From Haloferacaceae archaeon (GTDB lineage Archaea > Halobacteriota > Halobacteria > Halobacteriales > Haloferacaceae), in contig PWFE01000148.1 of assembly GCA_003554115.1 (NCBI GenBank), forward strand, positions 1 through 27,820: a stretch of DNA of 27,820 nucleotides, written 5' to 3'. The notes beneath the pieces were generated by a model. It searched no databases. It worked only from the letters and a program-made list of their open reading frames with translations, and had not been told where the DNA came from. Positions 21,515 through 27,820 of this stretch are shown here, piece by piece (position 1 is the first letter of the stretch; every line of letters begins with the position of its first letter). Both the position numbers and the translations under genes were made by a program.

Positions 21515-22336
21515 CTACTGTGGGGCGAGCCCCGGGATCAACCGAGCTGGATTCTTGTTGAACACACGGTTCATGGCGTCTTCGGAGACATCGAGAGTAA
21601 GGATCTCCATGATTGCCACGTTCGGATGAATCGCTGGCGTCCCGCTTCCGAACAGAATCCGATCTGGATGTTCGAGAAGCCCGCGTTCGAGCAACTCGCG
21701 CGAACGGACAGCCCACGTGTCCAGATACAGTCGGTCGTAGCCATCGAGCAAGCCGAGGGCGTGTCTCATTCGGGCGTGATCGATCGGATAGCCGCCGAAG
21801 CCGGCCAAAATAACGGGAAATCCCCTGTCGACGACGAGGCGCTCGGCTGCTTCGGGCGGAAACGCCTCACGGCAGTAGACCGTCACTGGAAGGTCGACTG
21901 CGGCGAGTTCGGCCAACACCTCCTCGTCGGGAAGGCCGTCGACCGCTGGATCAAGCACGAAGCCGTGAAATCGGTCATCGTAGGCGTACTGTTCGACATC
22001 TCCGGGGCGCGTGTGGTAGTTTTCGCGTTCGGTGCGGATGTTTTTCAGGGCTGCGACGGGACCGCCGGTCGCATCTCGTGGCCCGTTGAGCCGGGCAAAC
22101 GCCAGAAAGGGGCGGTCGACGCTGAGCCGGGCAACTGCGTTGTTCGCTCGGAGATAGCCCTCAGTTTTTGCGCGCGGAGTCGGCGAGACACAGGCTCGGA
22201 CGATACCGGCCTGATGACACTCACGTTCCAACTGATCGGGACCCGTCTCGCGGCCGTAGGTGGCAACAGCCTGGGCGTCGTGGTCGAGATGGCTGTGACA
22301 GTCGACCACCCGGAACCCGTGTTCCAACTCCAGCAT
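21515..22336 (-). CDS. Amidohydrolase-like TIM-barrel protein, possibly catalytically degenerate
   Basis: A 273-residue protein of the amidohydrolase-2/TatD superfamily. The first-strand metal motif is kept (His14, His16 in CHSHLDH). At the sites where the family has further metal ligands I see substitutions: YCRE near 154-157 where a His is expected on strand 5, AGFGG with Gly179 where AHFGG is usual on strand 6, and FGSGTP with Gly232 where GSDxP is usual on strand 8. It may not hold a normal metal centre. The C-terminal AMNRVFNKNPARLI is family-like. A TATA-like CTATATGG (minus strand, 22358-22365) predicts a leaderless ATG at 22336. It lies beside nested palindromes, divergent from the thermosome gene. 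Confidence 0.82.
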   Translation of the reverse strand: MLELEHGFRVVDCHSHLDHDAQAVATYGRETGPDQLERECHQAGIVRACVSPTPRAKTEGYLRANNAVARLSVDRPFLAFARLNGPRDATGGPVAALKNIRTERENYHTRPGDVEQYAYDDRFHGFVLDPAVDGLPDEEVLAELAAVDLPVTVYCREAFPPEAAERLVVDRGFPVILAGFGGYPIDHARMRHALGLLDGYDRLYLDTWAVRSRELLERGLLEHPDRILFGSGTPAIHPNVAIMEILTLDVSEDAMNRVFNKNPARLIPGLAPQ

Positions 22337-22357
22337 TGGGTGGTCCTCACACGCTAT

Positions 22358-22391
22358 CCATATAGTTGTTTCAAAACAACTTGTTGTACAA
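22358..22391. promoter_or_regulatory. Nested palindromes over the amidohydrolase promoter, candidate operator
   Basis: GTTGTTT-CA-AAACAAC (22365-22380) is an exact 7-bp inverted repeat. It overlaps a second one, ACAAC-TT-GTTGT (22376-22387), and the palindrome TTGTACAA (22384-22391). They abut the TATA element (22358-22365, minus strand) on its upstream side, where the BRE and TFB would sit, so a bound regulator could block or recruit the machinery. Confidence 0.5.
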
Positions 22392-22464
22392 ACATAATCA
22401 CCGAACCAACCGACCGTCGACTGGCGACCTTGCTGGTGGTTTGATCTGACGCATAGTAGAAATA

Positions 22465-22473
22465 TTTATATAG
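22465..22473 (+). promoter_or_regulatory. TATA box of the thermosome gene
   Basis: tttatatag, in an AT-rich stretch, centred about 38 nt before the ATG at 22507. Transcription would begin near 22495, giving a leader of about 12 nt. Haloarchaeal chaperonin promoters are heat-inducible, but no specific heat element is evident to me. Confidence 0.55.
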
Positions 22474-22506
22474 AACTGCAAACCATCTGGTAGTGAGGCA
22501 TTCATC

Positions 22507-24075
22507 ATGGCATCACGACAACAGCAGCCACTGTTCATTCTCTCGGAAGGCAACGAACGGACGAAAGGCCAAGCCGCCCAGGACTCGAACATCCGAGCGG
22601 GCAAAGCCGTCGCCAACGCTGTCCGAACGACACTCGGCCCCAAGGGCATGGACAAGATGCTCGTCGGTTCGTCTGGTGACGTCGTTATCCCCAACGATGG
22701 GGCGACCATCCTCAACGAGATGGATATCGAACACCCCGCAGCCCAGATGATCGTCGAAGTCGCCGAAACCCAAGAGGTAGAAGTCGGCGACGGAACGACG
22801 ACTGCAGCCGTTCTTTCAGGCGAACTCCTTTCGGAGGCCGAAGACCTGCTCGATTCTGATCTTCACCCAACGGTCATCGTTGAGGGCTATCACGAGGCCG
22901 CCCGCCTTGCGCAAGAAGCCATCGACGAACAGGTACTCGATATCGATCTGGACGACGACATTCTCGAATCGGTTGCCGAATCTTCGATGACCGGCAAAGG
23001 AACCGGCGACATGACCGCCGACAAACTGGCCAAACAGGTCGTCGCGGCCGTCCGACAGGTTGCGACCGACGAGCGCGTCGACCGCGATGATGTCCGGATA
23101 CACACTCAGACCGGCGCAGCGTCCAGTGCGACCGAACTCGTCGACGGTGTGATTCTCAGCGAGGAGCCGGCTAACGCCAACATGCCGCGGTCGCTCGAAG
23201 ATGCGAGCGTCGCCATTTTGGAGTCCAAACTCGAAGTCCGAACCGGCGAGGCCGGCGCAGAGTACTCGATTTCGAGCGTCGACCAGCTCAACGCTGCCGT
23301 CGAAGCCGAAGACACCGAGCTTCGTGGCTACGCCAAAACACTCAGCGAAGCGGGCGTCGACGTCCTCTTCTGTACGAAGAAGATCGACGACCGCGTGGCT
23401 GGCTATCTCGCTGATGCTGGCATTCTCGCATTCAGCAACGTTTCGTCGAAAAAATCCAAAGCCCTCGCCAAAGCGACGGGGGCCAAACACCTTGGCACCG
23501 TTGAGGGAATCGAAGCCGACGACCTCGGCTCGCTGGCCTCGCTGTCGATTGAAACGTACAACGACGAGGACACTGTCTTCGTCGACGGCGGCGCAGAGAG
23601 CAACTACGTGACGCTGTTCGTCCGCGGCAGCACCGACCATGTGATCGACGAGCTCGAACGCGCGCTCAATGATGCCATTGATGTCACCATCGCCGCGCTT
23701 GATAAGGGCGGTGTCGTCCCCGGTGCTGGCGGCACCGAGGTTGCGATCTCCGACTACGTCCGCAGCCGCGCTGCCAGCGTCGAGGGTCGCAAACAGCTGG
23801 CTATCGAAGCCTTTGCAACCGCCGTCGACTCACTGCCACGCACGCTTGCAGAAAACACCGGCATGGATTCGATCGATGCGCTGGTCGATCTGCGCGGAGC
23901 CTACGATTCGGACGGTCGGGCCGGCATCGTCTCGACGGGTCGCAGCGGCGAGATCGGTGACCCGGTCGAAGCCGGTATCATCGACCCTGCAGCCGTTAAA
24001 CGCGAGGCTATCAAGTCGGCAACCGAGGCCGCAACGATGATCCTTCGAATCGACGACGTGATCACTGCCGAATAG
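22507..24075 (+). CDS. Thermosome (group II chaperonin) subunit without GGM tail
   Basis: A 522-residue ATP-driven folding chaperonin subunit that forms double rings in the cytoplasm. Nucleotide-binding motifs are [10 protein letters not shown] at 42-51, NDGATIL near 63-69 and GDGTTT at 94-99; the C-terminal [20 protein letters not shown] and ILRIDDVI are the equatorial-domain blocks. It ends ITAE, lacking the Gly-Gly-Met repeat tail common in haloarchaeal subunits. Haloferax CCT3 also lacks such a tail, so this may be the equivalent paralogue. Several otherwise conserved positions are changed (VVIPNDG, and no HEEG near the C-terminus), suggesting a diverged minor subunit. No other chaperonin gene is in the window. 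Confidence 0.95.
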   Translation: MASRQQQPLFILSEGNERTKGQAAQDSNIRAGKAVANAVRTTLGPKGMDKMLVGSSGDVVIPNDGATILNEMDIEHPAAQMIVEVAETQEVEVGDGTTTAAVLSGELLSEAEDLLDSDLHPTVIVEGYHEAARLAQEAIDEQVLDIDLDDDILESVAESSMTGKGTGDMTADKLAKQVVAAVRQVATDERVDRDDVRIHTQTGAASSATELVDGVILSEEPANANMPRSLEDASVAILESKLEVRTGEAGAEYSISSVDQLNAAVEAEDTELRGYAKTLSEAGVDVLFCTKKIDDRVAGYLADAGILAFSNVSSKKSKALAKATGAKHLGTVEGIEADDLGSLASLSIETYNDEDTVFVDGGAESNYVTLFVRGSTDHVIDELERALNDAIDVTIAALDKGGVVPGAGGTEVAISDYVRSRAASVEGRKQLAIEAFATAVDSLPRTLAENTGMDSIDALVDLRGAYDSDGRAGIVSTGRSGEIGDPVEAGIIDPAAVKREAIKSATEAATMILRIDDVITAE

Positions 24076-24096
24076 CCACCACCTTTCTCGGTCGAC

Positions 24097-24101
24097 TTTT
24101 T
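24097..24101 (+). terminator. T-tract terminator after the thermosome gene
   Basis: Five T residues followed by atac, 21 bases after the stop codon. A TATA-like reading is also possible, but there is no good gene at the right distance. Confidence 0.4.
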
Positions 24102-24316
24102 ATACCCGTGTTGATGCAGTGATCGTATTCTGTGCTGCAGTAGCCCAACTCGTCGAGGAGAGTCTACTCATGATACTTATTTAGTTGGTCACTAACCGGC
24201 CGACGCCGCTTAGATTGTATTGTGATAGCATTCCTCAACAAAGATAGTAGGGACTTAGTAGGTCGACAACGACAAATCATCGAAGACAGTCAGCGACTCC
24301 GAGGGAAACACAACAT
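24102..24316. other. Intergenic region before the flavoprotein, no gene seen
   Basis: No convincing open frame or RNA gene is visible. The only TATA-like string, acttattta (24174-24182), would give a leader of over 100 nt to the gene at 24317. Next to it is an imperfect inverted repeat, GTTGGT-C-ACTAAC. Nothing else stands out. Confidence 0.4.
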
Positions 24317-25684
24317 ATGGCCAAAGAATACGACCTAGTTATCGTCGGCGGTGGAATCAGTGGCGCGTCACTACTGTACACAGTTTCGACGTTCACTGAT
24401 ATCGAACGTGTCGCGCTGATCGAAAAAGAAGACGAAATCGCGGCGGTCAACTCCCATCACACACACAACTCTCAGACGCTCCATTTCGGCGACATCGAGA
24501 CCAACTACACACTGGAAAAAGCCGAGAAAGTAAAGGAAGGCGCAGAGATGGTCGCGGGCTATCTGGAAGCCAAAGACCCCGACCGCGAGATGCACGCCAA
24601 ACGGAGCAAGATGGTGCTGGCGGTTGGCGACGAAGAGGTCGAAAAACTCGAAGCCCGCCAGTACGAAGAAGGCTTCGGCGAGCTGTTCCCCAAACTCGAA
24701 GCCATCGGCCGCGAAGAGATCGCCGAACTCGAACCGAAAGTCGTCGAGGGGCGAGACCCCGACAAAGAACTGCTCGCACTCCAGACACCGGACGGCTACA
24801 CCGTCGACTACGGTGCGTTAGCCCAAGCCTTCGTTGACCAAGTCCGCGAACACGATCACGTCGATGTCTTTACCGGGACGAAAGTCGAGCGCGTTAACGA
24901 GACGGCCGACGAGTTCCTCATCGAAACTGACGAGGCTGGTTGGTTCAGCGCCGATACAACCGTGGTCGCCGCAGGCTCGCACAGCCTCCAGATCGCCAAA
25001 CAGATGGGCTACGGCGAGGATCTCTCGTTGCTTCCGGTCGCCGGTAGCTTCTTTATTGCGGACGAACCGCTGCTCAACGGCAAAGTCTACACGCTTCAGA
25101 TGAAGAAACTGCCGTTCGCGGCGGTCCACGGTGACGCCGAAGTCCACGACGGGAATCTCACTCGGTTCGGCCCTACCGCAAAAGTCGTCCCAGCTTTAGA
25201 GCGCGGCGAGTTGTCGACAGTTGGAGACTTTTTTGATGTGTTCCAGTTGAATCTCGATTCGCTGCTGAGCTACGGTAACATCATGGCCGACCGGATTCTG
25301 CTGCCGTACGTTCTCAAAAACCTCGTCTACGATCTCCCTGTTGTCGGCGAGAAGTCGTTCCTACCGCACGTCCAGAAAGTCGTCCCAACGGTCGAAGACG
25401 GCGACATCAAGCGCGCAAAAGGATTCGGTGGTGTACGCCCGCAGATCGTCAACACCGCGACGAAATCGCTGGATATGGGTGAGGCCAAACTCACTGGCGA
25501 CAATATTATTTTCAACATCACACCCTCGCCCGGCGCCTCAACCTGTCTGAAAAACGCGATGCGAGATACCGAACAGCTCATCGAGTTCCTTGATGGCGAA
25601 TACGAGTTCGATGAAGAAGGGTTCCGGCGGGCGACTATCGACAACTTCCCGCGAGAACAAGAGCCGATTCCAGCCGACGACTAA
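24317..25684 (+). CDS. mqo: Malate:quinone oxidoreductase-like FAD-dependent dehydrogenase
   Basis: A 455-residue flavoprotein. The dinucleotide-binding motif is GGGISGA at 11-17 (LVIVGGGISGASLLY), followed by the VALIEKEDEIAAVNS segment that binds the FAD ribose. Also seen are VVAAGSHS, a substrate-domain region (TRFGPTAKVVPALERG), and the C-terminal FAD-contact GFGGVRPQIV and ITPSPGASTCLKNA. This layout fits Mqo, which oxidises malate to oxaloacetate and passes electrons to the membrane quinone pool. It is somewhat shorter than bacterial Mqo (about 490-500 residues), so a related 2-hydroxy-acid dehydrogenase (LhgO type) cannot be excluded. Peripheral membrane association is expected; there is no signal peptide. 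Confidence 0.85.
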   Translation: MAKEYDLVIVGGGISGASLLYTVSTFTDIERVALIEKEDEIAAVNSHHTHNSQTLHFGDIETNYTLEKAEKVKEGAEMVAGYLEAKDPDREMHAKRSKMVLAVGDEEVEKLEARQYEEGFGELFPKLEAIGREEIAELEPKVVEGRDPDKELLALQTPDGYTVDYGALAQAFVDQVREHDHVDVFTGTKVERVNETADEFLIETDEAGWFSADTTVVAAGSHSLQIAKQMGYGEDLSLLPVAGSFFIADEPLLNGKVYTLQMKKLPFAAVHGDAEVHDGNLTRFGPTAKVVPALERGELSTVGDFFDVFQLNLDSLLSYGNIMADRILLPYVLKNLVYDLPVVGEKSFLPHVQKVVPTVEDGDIKRAKGFGGVRPQIVNTATKSLDMGEAKLTGDNIIFNITPSPGASTCLKNAMRDTEQLIEFLDGEYEFDEEGFRRATIDNFPREQEPIPADD

Positions 25685-25694
25685 CACGGTATAC

Positions 25695-25718
25695 GGAGAC
25701 TACCGTACTGTAGTCTCC
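25695..25718. terminator. Perfect hairpin between convergent genes, bidirectional terminator
   Basis: GGAGACTAC and GTAGTCTCC pair exactly around a six-base loop, 10 bases after the flavoprotein stop and 2 bases before the stop of the convergent gene. Both messages would end in this stem. Confidence 0.6.
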
Positions 25719-25720
25719 AA

Positions 25721-26215
25721 CTACGGTGTGGCCAGCCCACCGGCTGAAACGACGATGACCACTGCGATTGCTAGCAGAACGAATCCAAATCCCACAGTTC
25801 CGAGCGATGAGCCACCTTTGACTGTCGGATCGAGAAACGCATGCTCGGGGTTTTGTGGATCGTAGTAGACAACGGTCGACTCGCCGGGTTCATACGTCTC
25901 AACGGCGCTCTCAGCGGCTGATTCGGTGCCGAACAAGCTGTTCGACCGACGACCGGGGTAGAGTCGATTGCTGTACAGTCGCTGGGTCGGCGTCTGGTAT
26001 TCGTACCGAACGGTCGGCTGGTAGCCTTTTGAGGCGTTGCTCCCGTAGACAGTTTTGATCTCGACCGATTCGATTGTCCCGCTGGCCTGTTCGGCCCGTT
26101 GGACCGTCTGCCACTGACTGTAGTACTGACGAGCGCCGTCGATCACCACAAGCAGCCCGACGAACGCAAGCACTGCAGCCCCAACCAACGGTAGCGTTCC
26201 GACCGCTTCGAACAT
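25721..26215 (-). CDS. DUF3592-like membrane protein
   Basis: A 164-residue protein with an N-terminal hydrophobic helix (about 7-25), an extracytoplasmic or cytosolic beta-rich domain with ASGTIESVEIKTVYG, YQPTVRYEYQT and STVVYYDPQNPEHAFLDP, and a C-terminal hydrophobic helix (FGFVLLAIAVVIVVSA). The YDPxNPxxA block is the DUF3592 hallmark. Function unknown. A GTG at 26233 would add six residues; the ATG at 26215 is centred 28 nt from a TATA-like TATTTGAG (minus strand), so I chose it. Divergent from the HTTM gene. Confidence 0.82.
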   Translation of the reverse strand: MFEAVGTLPLVGAAVLAFVGLLVVIDGARQYYSQWQTVQRAEQASGTIESVEIKTVYGSNASKGYQPTVRYEYQTPTQRLYSNRLYPGRRSNSLFGTESAAESAVETYEPGESTVVYYDPQNPEHAFLDPTVKGGSSLGTVGFGFVLLAIAVVIVVSAGGLATP

Positions 26216-26288
26216 GCTACCCCTAGTCGACACAGCCTCAAATACATGGCTTCGGTCGGTCGCTCCGAGAGGGCCGGTATACGAGAAC

Positions 26289-26297
26289 GTATATACG
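26289..26297 (+). promoter_or_regulatory. TATA box of the HTTM-domain gene
   Basis: gtatatacg, centred about 28 nt before the ATG at 26321. Confidence 0.5.
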
Positions 26298-26320
26298 CCT
26301 TCTGTCCAGTCTGCAATCGT

Positions 26321-27820
26321 ATGGGTTGGGACCGAACCAAGCAGTTCTCCGCGGTGGCCTTGCGGGCTCGGGCTGCCGTTAGGAGTCGGTTCAAACTCGA
26401 TACTCGAAGCCTTGCAGTGTTTCGGATTGCCCTCGCGATACTCGTGGTCGTGGATCTCGTCCTCCGAGCCAGAAACGTCGAGCTATTTTATACCGAACAG
26501 GGTGTCGTTCCCCAGTCGCTTGCGCTGGCGGCCCCACCGGTCGACGTACCGTCGATCTATTTTCTTTCGTCCGAGCCGTGGGTGACAGTTGCGCTCTTTA
26601 GTATACACGCCCTACTGGGCTGCTTGCTGCTTGTTGGCTACCGCACGCGACTGTCGACGGTCCTCGTCGCAGTTTTCGTCGTTTCGTTGGACCTCCGGAA
26701 TCCGTTAGTGCTGAGCTACGCGGACACCCTTTTTATGTGGCTGCTGTTCTGGGCGATCTTTCTGCCGCTGGGTGAACGCTGGTCAGTCGACGCCGTCCAT
26801 GCCGAACGTGAGCCACGTGCGAGCGTCAGCGGGCTGCCGGCGGCACTGATTCTCCTGCAGGTGATCACCGTCTATTTTGTCAACGGACTCCACAAAACCG
26901 GCTCGGAGCTGTGGGCCAGCGGCGAGGCCGCTGTGTTGGTGATGGAACTCGACGATATGACGTTTTTGGCAGCTGAGCTCGTCGCTTCACAGCCGGCGCT
27001 GTTGGAACTCGGCGGACGAATCTGGTATGCGATGCTGCTGGGATCCTGGCTGCTTGTCGTCCTGCATGGTCGAGCCCGAACACTTCTTGTCGCTTTGTTT
27101 GTATTGACGCATCTCTCATTCGCGGTGACAGTCAGGATTGGCGCGTTCGCGTTCGTCTCGATCGCGGGCGTACTGCTGTTTTTGCAGGGGAGTTTCTGGA
27201 CCGATCTCGGGACTGTTGTGAATCGGCTGGGTGTCGACGACTGGGTATCGACGCTTGCCCAGCGTGCCGAATACGTCGCCGACCGCGTACCGCGGGCCCC
27301 GGAGTTCGGGAGTGTTCAGTATCTACGCCGCTACCGTCGGCCGTTAGTTGTCGGCGTAGCCGTCGGTATCGCAGCCTTAGTAGTAATCTCGCTGCTGTCG
27401 GCCGGTGGAGTCGTCGAAACCGACACAGCCGCAGACATTGAAGCCGGGACAACGACGGTCATTGCACACCAAACCGAGTGGTCGATTTTCGCACCGGAGC
27501 CCCGAACGACAGCCCGGCAGTATGTGATCGCCGCCGAGTCGACGGCGGGCGACCAGCGTGATCTACTCACTGACCGCGAACTCACCTCGGAGCGGCCCAC
27601 TGAACTCCAAACCCAGTTCGAGACTTACCGCGAGCGGTTCTACCTATCGAGTGTACGGCAGGATGAACCCGAGGGAACACAGCAGTTGTTCGTCGACCAC
27701 TACTGTGAGACCGCAGCTATCGACGGCGAGCCGATCAGCCACCTGACGCTGTACGTTATCGAGGAATCAGTCACCACCGAGACCGCTCAGACGCCGGTCG
27801 ACCGCGAGCGGAGTGTCCGC
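26321..27820 (+). CDS. HTTM-domain (vitamin K-dependent carboxylase-like) membrane protein, 3' end cut by window edge
   Basis: The frame runs open for 500 codons to the last base, with no stop. The start MGWDRTKQFSAVALRARAA leads to an amphipathic segment and then SLAVFRIALAILVVVDLVL, the first membrane helix and the typical HTTM entry (RIALG type). About eight hydrophobic helices follow to residue 360 or so, with FVNGLHKTGSELWASGEA matching the conserved YLxAgxxKL...W.. region of bacterial and haloarchaeal gamma-carboxylase-like proteins. A soluble region after the last helix has WSIFAPEPRTTARQYVI, as in the family's lumenal part. Enzymatic activity is not shown for most prokaryotic members. 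A TATA box fixes the start. It is divergent from the DUF3592-like gene. Confidence 0.82.
   Translation, partial: MGWDRTKQFSAVALRARAAVRSRFKLDTRSLAVFRIALAILVVVDLVLRARNVELFYTEQGVVPQSLALAAPPVDVPSIYFLSSEPWVTVALFSIHALLGCLLLVGYRTRLSTVLVAVFVVSLDLRNPLVLSYADTLFMWLLFWAIFLPLGERWSVDAVHAEREPRASVSGLPAALILLQVITVYFVNGLHKTGSELWASGEAAVLVMELDDMTFLAAELVASQPALLELGGRIWYAMLLGSWLLVVLHGRARTLLVALFVLTHLSFAVTVRIGAFAFVSIAGVLLFLQGSFWTDLGTVVNRLGVDDWVSTLAQRAEYVADRVPRAPEFGSVQYLRRYRRPLVVGVAVGIAALVVISLLSAGGVVETDTAADIEAGTTTVIAHQTEWSIFAPEPRTTARQYVIAAESTAGDQRDLLTDRELTSERPTELQTQFETYRERFYLSSVRQDEPEGTQQLFVDHYCETAAIDGEPISHLTLYVIEESVTTETAQTPVDRERSVR

Noticed and set aside
21320..22444. A 374-codon plus-strand open frame
   Set aside because: It starts within the glycosyltransferase gene and runs antisense to the amidohydrolase-like gene; no domain is recognisable.
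22816..23640. A 274-codon minus-strand open frame
   Set aside because: Antisense to the thermosome gene; shadow of its codon bias.
1..27820. Possible CRISPR, insertion sequence, tRNA or prophage content
   Set aside because: No regularly spaced repeats, transposase motifs, tRNA-like cloverleaf or phage genes were seen on either strand.

Overview
The window comes from a moderately GC-rich haloarchaeon (class Halobacteria). The proteins are strongly acidic, with Asp/Glu-rich tails on L10, P1 and Hsp20. The ribosomal cluster is archaeal (L11 apart from L1-L10-P1). There are a thermosome, an archaeal FttA/aCPSF1 and a CheC, and most genes have a TATA-like box about 24-30 nt before the start codon, the spacing of leaderless transcripts. 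The word GTCGAC is conspicuously frequent. I would guess a Haloferacales/Halorubraceae-type organism of lower GC than Halorubrum, but cannot fix the genus. Almost all of it looks like chromosomal core. I see no insertion sequence, CRISPR array, tRNA, rRNA or prophage, and no gap over 300 bases is left unexplained.

Regions: (1) 1-1653: end of a cold-shock gene, a group 1 truncated haemoglobin, the frameshifted remains of a macro-domain gene, and a conserved haloarchaeal protein. (2) 1654-4017: fttA, the transcription-termination ribonuclease, behind a long leader, convergent with a 56-residue zinc protein. (3) 4274-7257: a GT81-like glycosyltransferase, an unknown protein and a CoA-type Nudix hydrolase as a likely operon, facing a zinc microprotein and Hsp20 pair. 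(4) 7367-11139: radical SAM/HhH protein, MBL hydrolase and YkgJ cysteine-cluster protein in tandem, then a TRAM protein. (5) 11176-16022: a TctA/DUF112-like membrane protein, then the stalk operon L1-L10-P1 with a structured leader, and L11, with an oppositely oriented cheC between L11 and L1. (6) 16133-20038: M42 aminopeptidase, single-pass membrane protein, zinc-dependent metalloprotease, NTF2-like and two-TM pair, methyltransferase. (7) 20236-22336: small winged-helix regulator, family 2 glycosyltransferase, and an amidohydrolase-like protein that seems to have lost metal ligands. (8) 22507-27820: thermosome subunit without a GGM tail, malate:quinone oxidoreductase-like flavoprotein, DUF3592-like membrane protein, and an HTTM-domain membrane protein that runs off the end.

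The genes fall into themes more than one pathway: RNA and translation control (FttA, Csp, TRAM, L1 operon), protein quality control (Hsp20, thermosome, M42 peptidase), glycosylation or compatible solutes (two glycosyltransferases), and chemotaxis (CheC). I found no clearly new multi-gene system. The best leads are local: a possible pseudo-amidohydrolase behind nested palindromes, CheC lodged in the ribosomal cluster, the zinc microprotein coupled to Hsp20, the fttA leader, and the decayed macro-domain gene.
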